From assembly GCF_001730285.1 (NCBI RefSeq), contig NZ_MIJZ01000001.1:868001-932000 (forward strand): a DNA stretch of 64,000 nucleotides, given 5' to 3'. Below the pieces are notes generated by a model. It was not told the origin of the DNA. It worked only from the letters and a program-made list of their open reading frames with translations, and made no database searches. Positions 57,318 to 64,000 of the stretch are shown one piece after another. The translations under genes and the position numbers were made by a program. Every line of letters begins with the position of its first letter. Position 1 is the stretch's first letter. Source of the stretch: Enterococcus ureasiticus (lineage in GTDB: Bacteria; Bacillota; Bacilli; Lactobacillales; Enterococcaceae).

Positions 57318-57382
57318 CTTAGTAAGAACCCCATCTACCAAAGACAAACAGGACTCAAACATCTGCAAAATTTCTCAGCGTT
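57318..57382 (-). promoter_or_regulatory. ilv leader antiterminator segments
   Basis: GATGGGG (complement of 57329-57335) can pair with the CATCCC strand of the terminator (57311-57316) and so compete with it. Upstream, GGACT/AGTCC (57351-57355 with 57386-57390) form a pause-like stem, and AAGACAAAC within the leader-peptide coding region (57425-57433) is perfectly complementary to 57341-57349. These alternatives fit translation-controlled attenuation. Confidence 0.6.
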
Positions 57383-57439
57383 CTAAGTCCTACACGATAA
57401 AATAATGACTAATACGTGGTTGTTGTTTGTCTTCTTCAT
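57383..57439 (-). CDS. ilv operon leader peptide
   Basis: 18 codons, MKKTNNNHVLVIILSCRT, ending in TAG. Six consecutive codons (GTA TTA GTC ATT ATT TTA) specify Val, Leu and Ile, the products of the pathway. GAGGAG (complement of 57449-57454) lies 9 bases before the ATG. A terminator and competing stems follow before ilvD. Ribosome stalling at these codons during amino acid shortage would favour read-through, as in enterobacterial ilv leaders and the lactococcal leu-ilv leader. Confidence 0.85.
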   Translation of the reverse strand: MKKTNNNHVLVIILSCRT

Positions 57440-57731
57440 GGCAATGGTCTCCTCTTTTAAAAAATCTATAAAGATTAAAATAGCATGTGATAAATAAAAG
57501 CTTTTGTTAACTATAAACCTAACAAATGAGAATGTCAATAAAATTTGATAAAAAAATTCAGAAAATTCTAACAACATTAGTCTATACTTTCATACTTAAT
57601 GTTTGATAATGAAGAAATCAAACAAAAAATTTAACATTATATTATTTGCCTTATGTATGTGTGATAAAGTATATCGACCTAAAACGATTTCATTTCTGGA
57701 CTATCTATTAGAAAAGGCAGATGAGTGACTA

Positions 57732-58047
57732 ATGAAAAAGACGGCAGTAATACTTATTTGTTTGATTGGGATTTTATTCTTAGGAGGATGCACTAATTTG
57801 AAAACAACAAATGAGGTTAATTCGAAGCCCGATGAAACATAAGCTATTTTAAAAAAACAAATACAGAATTGAATAGCTTAGAAAAAAATATAACTGATAG
57901 CTACACTGACGATACAAAAGAATCAATAAAAAAAGATCTCTCTTTAAAGAAATCACCGAATTTGAACAACAATTTAAAAATTTACCTCAAGATGATTTTT
58001 CTTGTATTGATGACAAAGAAAAAGTAGCAGCTTACAACCCCAAAAAA
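57732..58047 (+). pseudogene. Decayed lipoprotein gene
   Basis: ATG 57732 gives MKKTAVILICLIGILFLGGC, a lipoprotein signal with LGGC, but the frame stops after 36 codons at 57840. Joining other frames continues the protein: LNSLEKNITDSYTDD then EITEFEQQFKNLPQDDFSC, and KVAAYNPKKK runs into repeat copy C at about 58043. At least two frame changes and a stop mean it is inactive. It may once have extended past the repeat. Confidence 0.65.
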
Positions 58048-58213
58048 AAAGAGGCCGAGACAAAAGTATTTAGCTCCGAGAAATAAAAGGAAATTGCTCT
58101 TCAAATTTTTATGAATTTCAGCTTATTTTCGAAGGAGCTGCTTTTTCTCGCCCTTTATTCAAATTTATAGCGTGAGACAAAACTGATTTTTAGTTTTGTC
58201 TCACGCTATTTTT
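58043..58213. repeat. Two-hairpin intergenic repeat, copy C (inverted)
   Basis: This is the reverse complement of copy A over its full length with scattered differences. The stem TAGCGTGAGACAAAAC/GTTTTGTCTCACGCTA lies at its right end and AGAGGCCGAGACAAAAG at its left. It separates the lipoprotein remnant from the convergent membrane-protein gene, whose stop codon lies in its edge. Confidence 0.85.
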
Positions 58214-58727
58214 AGTTTCGTTGGAAATAATACAAAGGTTTGTGCGTTAGACGTTTCATTTGTCTTTTTTTATCTTCAATAATAGAAAGTAACTCTTCTG
58301 AAAAACTTTCTAATATAACTCGACCGCCTTTATATGTGTTTCCACCCATTGAAATCACTTCATCAGGTGTTAAGATAACCTTTCTATGCGCAATTTTTTT
58401 AAAAAATTCTTCAATCAAATATGTAGGCAAATAGAAATTATTTTGTGCCGAAAATGATTCTAAATAGATAAAATCATCGATACTGATATAACAATCATCC
58501 ATCGATATGAAGTTCACGGACTTGTCTACATAGATGTCTCTTTTTTGTAGAATCTCATTGATTTTTTTGTTTAAAAGATTTAGTGTCTCTATTTCTTTGA
58601 CAAAATTTTCTAGTTCTCGATAACGTACTGCCTTGCGTTCGTCATAAGTTACACGTAAAGCAACACCTATCGATACGATAACTGCACCAATCAAGACACC
58701 AGTCATACCTGCGATAAAAACAACCAT
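58212..58727 (-). CDS. Membrane protein of unknown function
   Basis: 171 residues. One N-terminal membrane helix (VVFIAGMTGVLIGAVIVSIGVAL, residues about 2-24) precedes a charged helix (YDERKAVRYRELENFVKEIE) and a C-terminal soluble part that I do not recognise. I start at ATG 58727 because GAGGG lies 7 bases upstream; the open frame extends to 58772. It is a single gene with repeat copy C as its terminator. Confidence 0.72.
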   Translation of the reverse strand: MVVFIAGMTGVLIGAVIVSIGVALRVTYDERKAVRYRELENFVKEIETLNLLNKKINEILQKRDIYVDKSVNFISMDDCYISIDDFIYLESFSAQNNFYLPTYLIEEFFKKIAHRKVILTPDEVISMGGNTYKGGRVILESFSEELLSIIEDKKRQMKRLTHKPLYYFQRN

Positions 58728-58945
58728 TCGGATTCCCTCACTCTTCTCATTCTTGTTTTTCCAGTATAACATATCCTTTTACAAGGACAAAAAAATATGA
58801 AAAAAATTTATTTGTCTCACTTAATTTTTTCATTTTTTTCTGCAGTTTTTGATTATTTCCTTTATTAAAAGGTCTAGATTACTCATTCAATTGATGATAT
58901 AATATAACAGAAGTAATATCATATACGAGAGTTGGGGAAGTTAGT

Positions 58946-59422
58946 ATGGGGAAAAAAGTGATTAAGTTAGATTTTGATGATGTCGTTATTGCCAATGAAG
59001 ATGGAAGCACAACACGTGCATTGTACGAATGGTTTAATTTCAAGCCAGAAATCGGTGATTTTGTTGATGTATTCGAAGATGGTGATGAATTAATCATCCA
59101 TAAAACAGAAAAAACTGCAAGTGCAACAGAAAATTTGCAAGATAAAATCAATATCAATATCGTTAATGAAAATAATAACACGCAATCAGTTGGTGGCTAT
59201 GTACAGCATGGTAGAGTCGTTAATAAATGGGTTTACTTTATATTAGCATTTTTCTTAGGTTGGATAGGTGCTCACAAGTTCTACTCTGGTTTTACTGGAA
59301 AAGGAATCATGTACCTAGTGTTCAGCTGGACAGCAATTCCTGGAATTATTGCGTTTTTCACATCAATTATTACGTTACTTAAGCCTGCAGATCAAAATGG
59401 AAATATTGTTGTAACTTCATAA
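58946..59422 (+). CDS. TM2-domain protein
   Basis: 158 residues. A soluble N-terminal part of about 90 residues (VIKLDFDDVVIANEDGS, EIGDFVDVFEDGDELIIH) is followed by a TM2 domain: a helix at about 99-117 with WIGAHKFYSGFTGKGIMYL between it and a second helix at about 125-145. TM2 proteins are widespread in bacteria with no agreed function. GGGGAAG precedes the ATG, and TATAAT near 58900 is a possible -10. It is monocistronic. Confidence 0.85.
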   Translation: MGKKVIKLDFDDVVIANEDGSTTRALYEWFNFKPEIGDFVDVFEDGDELIIHKTEKTASATENLQDKININIVNENNNTQSVGGYVQHGRVVNKWVYFILAFFLGWIGAHKFYSGFTGKGIMYLVFSWTAIPGIIAFFTSIITLLKPADQNGNIVVTS

Positions 59423-59434
59423 TAGTTGAAGATA

Positions 59435-59462
59435 AAGTCTTAGGATATCCTAAGGCTTTTTA
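59435..59462 (+). terminator. Terminator after the TM2 gene
   Basis: AAAGTCTTAGGAT (59435-59447) pairs with ATCCTAAGGCTTT (59448-59460, one G-T pair) and is followed by T residues. Confidence 0.8.
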
Positions 59463-59496
59463 ATCCCTCTTTTTTTGCTTAAGTTAGTGCATTAAA

Positions 59497-59526
59497 GTTG
59501 ACCTTTATTGACCAATGAAGTATACT
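59497..59526 (+). promoter_or_regulatory. clpP promoter with CtsR operator
   Basis: TTGACC (59498-59503), a 17-base spacer and TATACT (59521-59526). On the other strand, GGTCAAT-AAA-GGTCAAC (59497-59513) is the heptad direct repeat bound by CtsR, overlapping the -35 and spacer. Heat or protein stress should relieve repression. Confidence 0.82.
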
Positions 59527-59595
59527 TTTTTTAAGCATTAAGGTATGCTTTGTGATAAAATGATTTGAAGAGTTTTTATATAGGAGGAATATACT

Positions 59596-60192
59596 ATGAA
59601 TTTAATACCAACAGTCATTGAACAATCATCTCGTGGAGAAAGAGCATATGATATTTATTCACGATTATTAAAAGATAGAATCATCATGTTAAGTGGTCCG
59701 ATCGATGATAATGTAGCGAACTCAGTCATTGCCCAATTACTATTTTTGGATGCGCAAGATTCTGAAAAAGACATCTACATCTATATCAACTCACCAGGAG
59801 GAAGTGTTTCTGCTGGATTAGCAATCTTCGACACCATGAATTTTGTTAAAGCTGACGTGCAAACAATCGTCCTTGGTATGGCAGCTTCTATGGGAAGTTT
59901 CTTATTAACTGCTGGTACAAAAGGCAAACGATTTGCATTACCGAATGCCGAAATCATGATTCATCAACCTTTAGGTGGTGCACAGGGGCAAGCAACTGAG
60001 ATCGAAATTGCAGCTAAACACATTCTTGATACGCGTGATCGCTTGAATAAAATTTTAGCAGAGCGTACTGGTCAACCACTTGAAGTCATTGAACGCGACA
60101 CAGATCGTGATAACTTTATGACTGCTCAACAAGCAAAAGAATACGGTTTGATCGATGAAGTAATGGAGAACAGCAGCTCTTTAAGCAAATAA
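59596..60192 (+). CDS. clpP: ClpP protease proteolytic subunit
   Basis: 198-residue serine protease subunit that forms the tetradecameric chamber used by ClpX and ClpC/ClpE. The catalytic Ser98 is in GMAASMGSF, His123 in MIHQPLGG, and Asp172 in TDRDNF. The substrate-binding INSPGGSV loop is present. AGGAGG precedes the ATG. It is monocistronic with a CtsR-type operator and its own terminator. With YjbH and MecA it forms the proteolysis side of the Spx circuit in this window. Confidence 0.97.
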   Translation: MNLIPTVIEQSSRGERAYDIYSRLLKDRIIMLSGPIDDNVANSVIAQLLFLDAQDSEKDIYIYINSPGGSVSAGLAIFDTMNFVKADVQTIVLGMAASMGSFLLTAGTKGKRFALPNAEIMIHQPLGGAQGQATEIEIAAKHILDTRDRLNKILAERTGQPLEVIERDTDRDNFMTAQQAKEYGLIDEVMENSSSLSK

Positions 60193-60200
60193 TAAAGCTC

Positions 60201-60238
60201 ATGCCCAAATTTTCTTTTGAAAATTTTGGGCATTTTTA
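60201..60238 (+). terminator. Terminator after clpP
   Basis: ATGCCCAAATTTT pairs with AAAATTTTGGGCAT, followed by five T. Confidence 0.85.
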
Positions 60239-60299
60239 TTTAAACTAATTGCAAAAAGCGCTACACTAAAGATAGAAGAAATGAAAGGATGTTACTAAA

Positions 60300-60821
60300 A
60301 TGGATATTTCAGTAATCGATGCAACAAAAGTTACAACAAAAAATGGTTTGGCTATTGGAAAGGACTCAGCTCCTGTAAAGATGGTTGAATTTATGAACGT
60401 TCGCTGCCCATATTGTAAAAAATGGTTTGAAGAATCTTTTGATTTATTAAATGAATATGTCAAAGAGGGTAAAGTTCAACGAATCATCAAACTTTTAGAT
60501 AAAGAAAAAGAAAGTTTGCAACGTGGCAATGTGATGCATCACCATATCAATTATGATTTGCCTGAAAAAGGCTTGACTGATTTAAAACAAATGTATGATA
60601 CACAAGATCAATGGGGGAATCTTTCTTTAGAAGATGTGGCAGTATTTGCTGAAGATAATTTGCAACTACCTGAAAAAGAAACACCTGCCATCGTCCAATC
60701 TGTCATCGAGGAAGCTGCGGCCGCAAATATCAAATTTGTGCCAACGATCGTGATTGGTGATCATATTTTTGATGAATCTGTTACTAAAGACGAATTGATC
60801 AGCTATATAGAAGGCAAATAA
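60300..60821 (+). CDS. Cytosolic DsbA-like thioredoxin-fold protein
   Basis: 173 residues with a thioredoxin fold and the redox motif CPYC (NVRCPYCKKWF, residues about 36-39), plus VPTIVIGDHIF with the cis-Pro expected late in the domain. There is no signal peptide or membrane helix, so it should be cytoplasmic, unlike classical DsbA. AAAGGATG lies 8 bases before the ATG. It is monocistronic. A general thiol reductase/oxidase role is inferred from the fold only. Confidence 0.85.
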   Translation: MDISVIDATKVTTKNGLAIGKDSAPVKMVEFMNVRCPYCKKWFEESFDLLNEYVKEGKVQRIIKLLDKEKESLQRGNVMHHHINYDLPEKGLTDLKQMYDTQDQWGNLSLEDVAVFAEDNLQLPEKETPAIVQSVIEEAAAANIKFVPTIVIGDHIFDESVTKDELISYIEGK

Positions 60822-60822
60822 A

Positions 60823-60858
60823 AAATAAGACAAAGCTACTTAGGCTTTGTCTTATTTT
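60823..60858. terminator. Bidirectional terminator inside the end of the next gene
   Basis: AAAATAAGACAAAGC pairs with GCTTTGTCTTATTTT. It follows the DsbA-like stop rightward and overlaps the last codons and stop of the convergent small gene. Confidence 0.85.
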
Positions 60859-61036
60859 TTTCAGCTATACGATCCGAACTCATTTTCTTTTCTAATGAAG
60901 AATCTTCAATTTCTTTTTCAGCATCTTCACCAAAACTTAAAATCTTATCCACATCTTCTTTTCCAAGAAAGGTTCCTAGACCTTCTCCAAGTTGTTTGAT
61001 TTGTCTCATAATAAAATCTTTATCTTCTACACCCAT
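60836..61036 (-). CDS. Small hypothetical protein downstream of whiA (DUF6483-like)
   Basis: About 66 residues (80 if started at 61078). The core DKDFIMRQIKQLGEGLGTFL resembles the start of DUF6483 proteins, but this is a weak recognition and no function is known. The start is uncertain: no strong ribosome site precedes 61078, while GGTGG lies 5 bases before ATG 61036. It follows the whiA stop and ends within a terminator, so it is probably the last gene of the rapZ-yvcK-whiA operon. Confidence 0.6.
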   Translation of the reverse strand: MGVEDKDFIMRQIKQLGEGLGTFLGKEDVDKILSFGEDAEKEIEDSSLEKKMSSDRIAEKNKTKPK

Positions 61037-61084
61037 CATTTCCACCCAACTCTCTGCTATTGCCTCATAGCAATCCATAAGAAG

Positions 61085-62020
61085 TTACGCACTTTTTTCT
61101 CTTAATTTATCAGCAAATTCATTGATTTTACGAATCCGATGATTGATTCCTGATTTTGAAATGGCCCCTGATGGAATCATCTCACCCAATTCTTTTAAGC
61201 TCACTTCTGGATATTCCAAACGTAATTCAGCAATTTCCTGTAATTTTCCCGGCAAAGCGGTCAAACCAACCACACTTTCGATATATTGGATATTTTCGAT
61301 TTGTTTTGATGCGGCATCAATTGTTTTATTAAGATTAGCCGTTTCACAGTTGACCAAACGATTTACTGAATTACGCATATCACGAACGATCCGAACATCT
61401 TCAAATTTCAACATCGAATTTGTCGCACCAATCAATGTTAAAAAATCAGCGATTCGTTCCGCCCCTTTTAGGTAAGAAATGTAACCGTTGCGACGTTCCA
61501 ATGTCCGTGCGTTTAAATCATAATAGTTCAGCATCTGACAAATATCATCATTATGTTCTTCATAAATCGAAAATATTTCCAAATGATAACGACTTGTTTC
61601 TGGGTTATTGACTGATCCTGAGGCCATAAAAGCACCTCTTAAATAGGATCTCATTTTTTGTGCATTCCCTATAATTTCATCTGACACATGAGTATTGAAC
61701 ATCATTCCATCCAAAATATCTAAATCAGCCAGCACATTTTTCGTATCTTGTTTTAATCGTACGATATAGACGTTATTCTTTTTTAATTTCATTTTTTTTC
61801 GGACTAATAATTCTGAGCGAACATCATAGTGGTCTTTTAAAAGAGAATAGATTCGTCTGGCGATCGCTGCATTTTCTGTTTGAACATTCAATACAAATTG
61901 CTGATTCACAATACTTAATGAGCCATTCATCCGAATCAAAGCGGCTAATTCTGCTCGTGCATGTTCTCGATGAACCTCTAAAGTTGTCAGCTCTTTTTTT
62001 ACATCTGCTGCAAAAGACAA
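61085..62020 (-). CDS. whiA: WhiA regulatory protein
   Basis: 311 residues. The N-terminal part resembles LAGLIDADG folds ([29 protein letters not shown]), and the C-terminal helix-turn-helix includes [23 protein letters not shown] (ends shown). WhiA affects cell division in Firmicutes and is a sporulation regulator in actinomycetes. Start is TTG 62020 with GAGGAGG 8 bases upstream. It is third in the conserved rapZ-yvcK-whiA operon. Confidence 0.95.
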   Translation of the reverse strand: MSFAADVKKELTTLEVHREHARAELAALIRMNGSLSIVNQQFVLNVQTENAAIARRIYSLLKDHYDVRSELLVRKKMKLKKNNVYIVRLKQDTKNVLADLDILDGMMFNTHVSDEIIGNAQKMRSYLRGAFMASGSVNNPETSRYHLEIFSIYEEHNDDICQMLNYYDLNARTLERRNGYISYLKGAERIADFLTLIGATNSMLKFEDVRIVRDMRNSVNRLVNCETANLNKTIDAASKQIENIQYIESVVGLTALPGKLQEIAELRLEYPEVSLKELGEMIPSGAISKSGINHRIRKINEFADKLREKSA

Positions 62021-62052
62021 TCTCCACGCCTCCTCTCTTATTTTGTTACGCT

Positions 62053-63051
62053 TTAATATCTTGCGCCGAATACAATGTGGAATAGTTCGTCCACAACTTT
62101 ATCGCCATCATGAAAAACACCGCCATCACGCAATTTTAAAAAGTCAGTAGAAATCACACGACAGCCTTCATCTCTCAATTTTTGGAAATCGTGTTCTACT
62201 TGGACTAAATACTCATCATAAACTTCTGGATCCATATAACCATCAGGTACATTTTCTGTATTAACTAAAACCGTGTCAACAAACTTACTTTTAAGGTGTT
62301 GGTGCAATACACAAACATGGTCAGCATCAGTAAAATGTTCTGTTTCACCTTTTTGAGTCATGATATTACAAATGTAGACCACTTCAGCCTCAGCATTGAT
62401 GATCGCTTCTCCAATTTCCTTGATCACTAAATTTGGTAAAATACTTGTAAACATACTACCTGGTCCTAAAACAATCATATCGGCTTCTTCAATTGCTTTC
62501 ACTACTTTTCTAGCAGCTTTTGGCTGTTCATCATCATTTGTGTTCGTCACAAAAACATGATCGATTGTTTTTCGGTCAACAGCAATATTGGATTCACCGA
62601 CTGCAATAGAGCCATCTTTAAAAACAGCATGTAACGTCAAAGGCCTTTCTGAAGAAGGATAAATATGTCCATCCACATGCATCATTTTTGAAAGTAGCTG
62701 AATGGCCTCATACGTACTACCACGCATTTCTGAAACAGCTGCAATGATTAAATTTCCAATTGCATGATTGGCAAAATAGTTATCTGATTTATCAAAACGA
62801 TACTGAAAAATATCTTCATACAACTGAGGCATATCGGATAAGGCAACTAATACATTGCGTAAATCTCCCGGTGGCGTCATATTCATTGACTCTCGAATCT
62901 CACCGCTACTTCCTCCGTCATCTGCAACAGTCACCACAGCTGTAATATCCGCACTTTGATTGCGCAAACTTTTTAAAATAACTGGTAATCCTGTTCCGCC
63001 ACCAACAACGACGATTTTGGGTTTTCTAATACGGTACGTTTTCATTTTCAT
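62053..63051 (-). CDS. yvcK: YvcK/CofD-like protein
   Basis: 332 residues with a nucleotide-binding N-terminus ([18 protein letters not shown]) and the family [16 protein letters not shown] and [14 protein letters not shown] segments. In B. subtilis it binds UDP-sugars and is needed for growth on gluconeogenic sources and for cell-wall synthesis. The ATG overlaps the rapZ stop (ATGA), and whiA follows after about 30 bases. Confidence 0.95.
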   Translation of the reverse strand: MKMKTYRIRKPKIVVVGGGTGLPVILKSLRNQSADITAVVTVADDGGSSGEIRESMNMTPPGDLRNVLVALSDMPQLYEDIFQYRFDKSDNYFANHAIGNLIIAAVSEMRGSTYEAIQLLSKMMHVDGHIYPSSERPLTLHAVFKDGSIAVGESNIAVDRKTIDHVFVTNTNDDEQPKAARKVVKAIEEADMIVLGPGSMFTSILPNLVIKEIGEAIINAEAEVVYICNIMTQKGETEHFTDADHVCVLHQHLKSKFVDTVLVNTENVPDGYMDPEVYDEYLVQVEHDFQKLRDEGCRVISTDFLKLRDGGVFHDGDKVVDELFHIVFGARY

Positions 63052-63932
63052 GAGCGATTCACCGTCTCTTTACGCTTTCCTTTATCACGATGCGTAATGT
63101 TAACATGATAGTCTTGTCCGAGCTCTTTACCCACACGTTCTGTCAAGGCGACCGAACGATGCTGTCCACCAGTACAACCTATGGCAATCGTAATACTTGA
63201 TTTTCCTTCTTTTTCATAACCTGGCATCACATTTTTCAACAACTCAATAAATCGAGTATAAAAACTTTCCGTCTCAGGAAAACTCATTACGTAATCATAA
63301 ACAGAAGGATCTTGTCCTGTCAGTGGTCTTAATTCTGGTATATAGTGCGGATTTGGTAAAAAGCGAACATCCATGACAATGTCTGCATCAATCGGCAAGC
63401 CATATTTAAACCCAAATGAAACAAGTTCGACACGAAATTCATGGGTATCTCTAGATTTAAATTCTTCATTGATTCTTTCTCGTAATTGTCTAGGTGATAA
63501 ATCAGTCGTATCAATAACAACTTGAGCGTCACCTCTGATTTCTTCGAGAATTGCCCGCTCTTTTCTGATTCCTTCTGTAACCAGACCATCCATCGCTAGC
63601 GGATGGGCACGGCGTGTTTCTTTATAACGAGAAACAAGTTCTTCGTCCGTCGCATCTAAAAACATGATCGTGGTATCGATCAGATTCGTATTTTCAAGTT
63701 CCACCAACATATCTTGAATTTCTCTAAAGAAATTACGAGAACGTAAATCGATCACTAATGCGATTTTCGTTACTTTTCCAGATTCTTTGATCAACTCCCA
63801 GAATTTAGGAATCAAACTTGGGGGCATGTTATCGATACAAAAATACCCCATATCTTCAAAGCTTTGAATAGCTACAGTCTTTCCTGCTCCGCTCATTCCA
63901 GTGATTATAACTAATTGTAAATTATCAGCCAT
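63048..63932 (-). CDS. rapZ: RapZ/YvcJ nucleotide-binding protein
   Basis: 294-residue GTPase/ATPase-like protein. Walker A is [10 protein letters not shown] near the N-terminus; [23 protein letters not shown] and [15 protein letters not shown] are the conserved C-terminal blocks. In E. coli RapZ binds small RNAs for glucosamine synthesis; the Firmicute YvcJ role is less clear. AAAGGAG lies 9 bases before the ATG. It is the first gene of the rapZ-yvcK-whiA operon. Confidence 0.95.
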   Translation of the reverse strand: MADNLQLVIITGMSGAGKTVAIQSFEDMGYFCIDNMPPSLIPKFWELIKESGKVTKIALVIDLRSRNFFREIQDMLVELENTNLIDTTIMFLDATDEELVSRYKETRRAHPLAMDGLVTEGIRKERAILEEIRGDAQVVIDTTDLSPRQLRERINEEFKSRDTHEFRVELVSFGFKYGLPIDADIVMDVRFLPNPHYIPELRPLTGQDPSVYDYVMSFPETESFYTRFIELLKNVMPGYEKEGKSSITIAIGCTGGQHRSVALTERVGKELGQDYHVNITHRDKGKRKETVNRS

Positions 63933-63963
63933 TTTTTAACGCTCCTTTGGAAACATTTTATTA

Positions 63964-63992
63964 ATTATAGCATCCCGGGCGTATCAAAGAAA
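63964..63992 (-). promoter_or_regulatory. Possible rapZ promoter
   Basis: Leftward, TATAAT (complement of 63964-63969) lies about 31 bases before the rapZ ATG. The -35 at 17-base spacing is TTTCTT, which is weak, so transcription from beyond the window is also possible. Confidence 0.35.
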
Positions 63993-64000
63993 GCTTTTCA

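Noticed and set aside
57184-57577. T-box riboswitch before ilvD
   Set aside because: No conserved T-box sequence is visible; the leader peptide rich in Val/Leu/Ile codons explains the terminator better.

Overview
This window is low-GC Firmicute chromosome, and the gene content and order point to Enterococcus. Supporting signs are a RelQ/NadK/RluD-like/MgtE block, YjbH, MecA and Spx, a WxL-domain surface protein pair, a chromosomal AAC(6')-Ii-like acetyltransferase, a CtsR-type clpP promoter, and strong GGAGG-type ribosome binding sites with frequent TTG/GTG starts. I saw no rRNA, tRNA, prophage, IS element, CRISPR array or replication origin. The window is core chromosome with a few accessory islands; the species cannot be fixed from this sequence.

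Layout: (1) 1-6.2 kb: cutC, then the leftward relQ-nadK-pseudouridine synthase-mgtE operon, divergent from a CYTH protein and yjbH. (2) 6.2-12 kb: pepF, coiA, mecA and spx leftward, then trpS rightward. Together with region 1 this matches the Bacillus subtilis yjb/mecA/spx/trpS neighbourhood. (3) 12-23.4 kb: an ABC exporter, a small membrane protein, a candidate small RNA, a HAD phosphatase, a SWIM/SNF2 helicase, SbcCD and PlsC. (4) 24-32.8 kb: small housekeeping genes (GNAT enzymes, a TrmN6-like methylase, GIY-YIG, LtrA, nicotinamidase-like, MtnN, Nudix), a lipoprotein and an XpaC-TelA pair. (5) 32.8-38.1 kb: the mannitol PTS operon mtlA-mtlR-mtlF-mtlD with a CcpA site in its promoter. (6) 38.2-44.2 kb: two tandem, closely similar ~920-residue WxL-type surface proteins. 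(7) 44.4-50.8 kb: bioY (BirA-type operator) with a CHY zinc-finger gene, a Nudix/NrtR-like protein, GNATs including the AAC(6')-Ii relative, a broken VOC gene, oatA and a WxL remnant. (8) 50.9-57.6 kb: the branched-chain amino acid operon ilvD-ilvB-ilvN-ilvC-ilvA. It is preceded by an attenuator whose 18-residue leader peptide has six consecutive Val/Leu/Ile codons. (9) 57.7-64 kb: a decayed lipoprotein, membrane proteins, clpP under a CtsR operator, a cytosolic DsbA-like protein, and rapZ-yvcK-whiA.

The most interesting non-coding elements are: three copies of a two-hairpin intergenic element, each between convergent genes (or a gene and a remnant); the ilv leader-peptide attenuator; a candidate ~80-nt RNA near 14.6 kb; a 17-bp perfect inverted repeat downstream of ilvA with the wrong polarity for a terminator; and well-formed BirA, CtsR and CcpA operators that overlap promoters. 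Decayed genes (VOC at 47.5 kb, WxL at 50.5 kb, lipoprotein at 57.7 kb) cluster in the 47-58 kb half, which looks like the more plastic part of the window. No clearly new multi-gene system was found.
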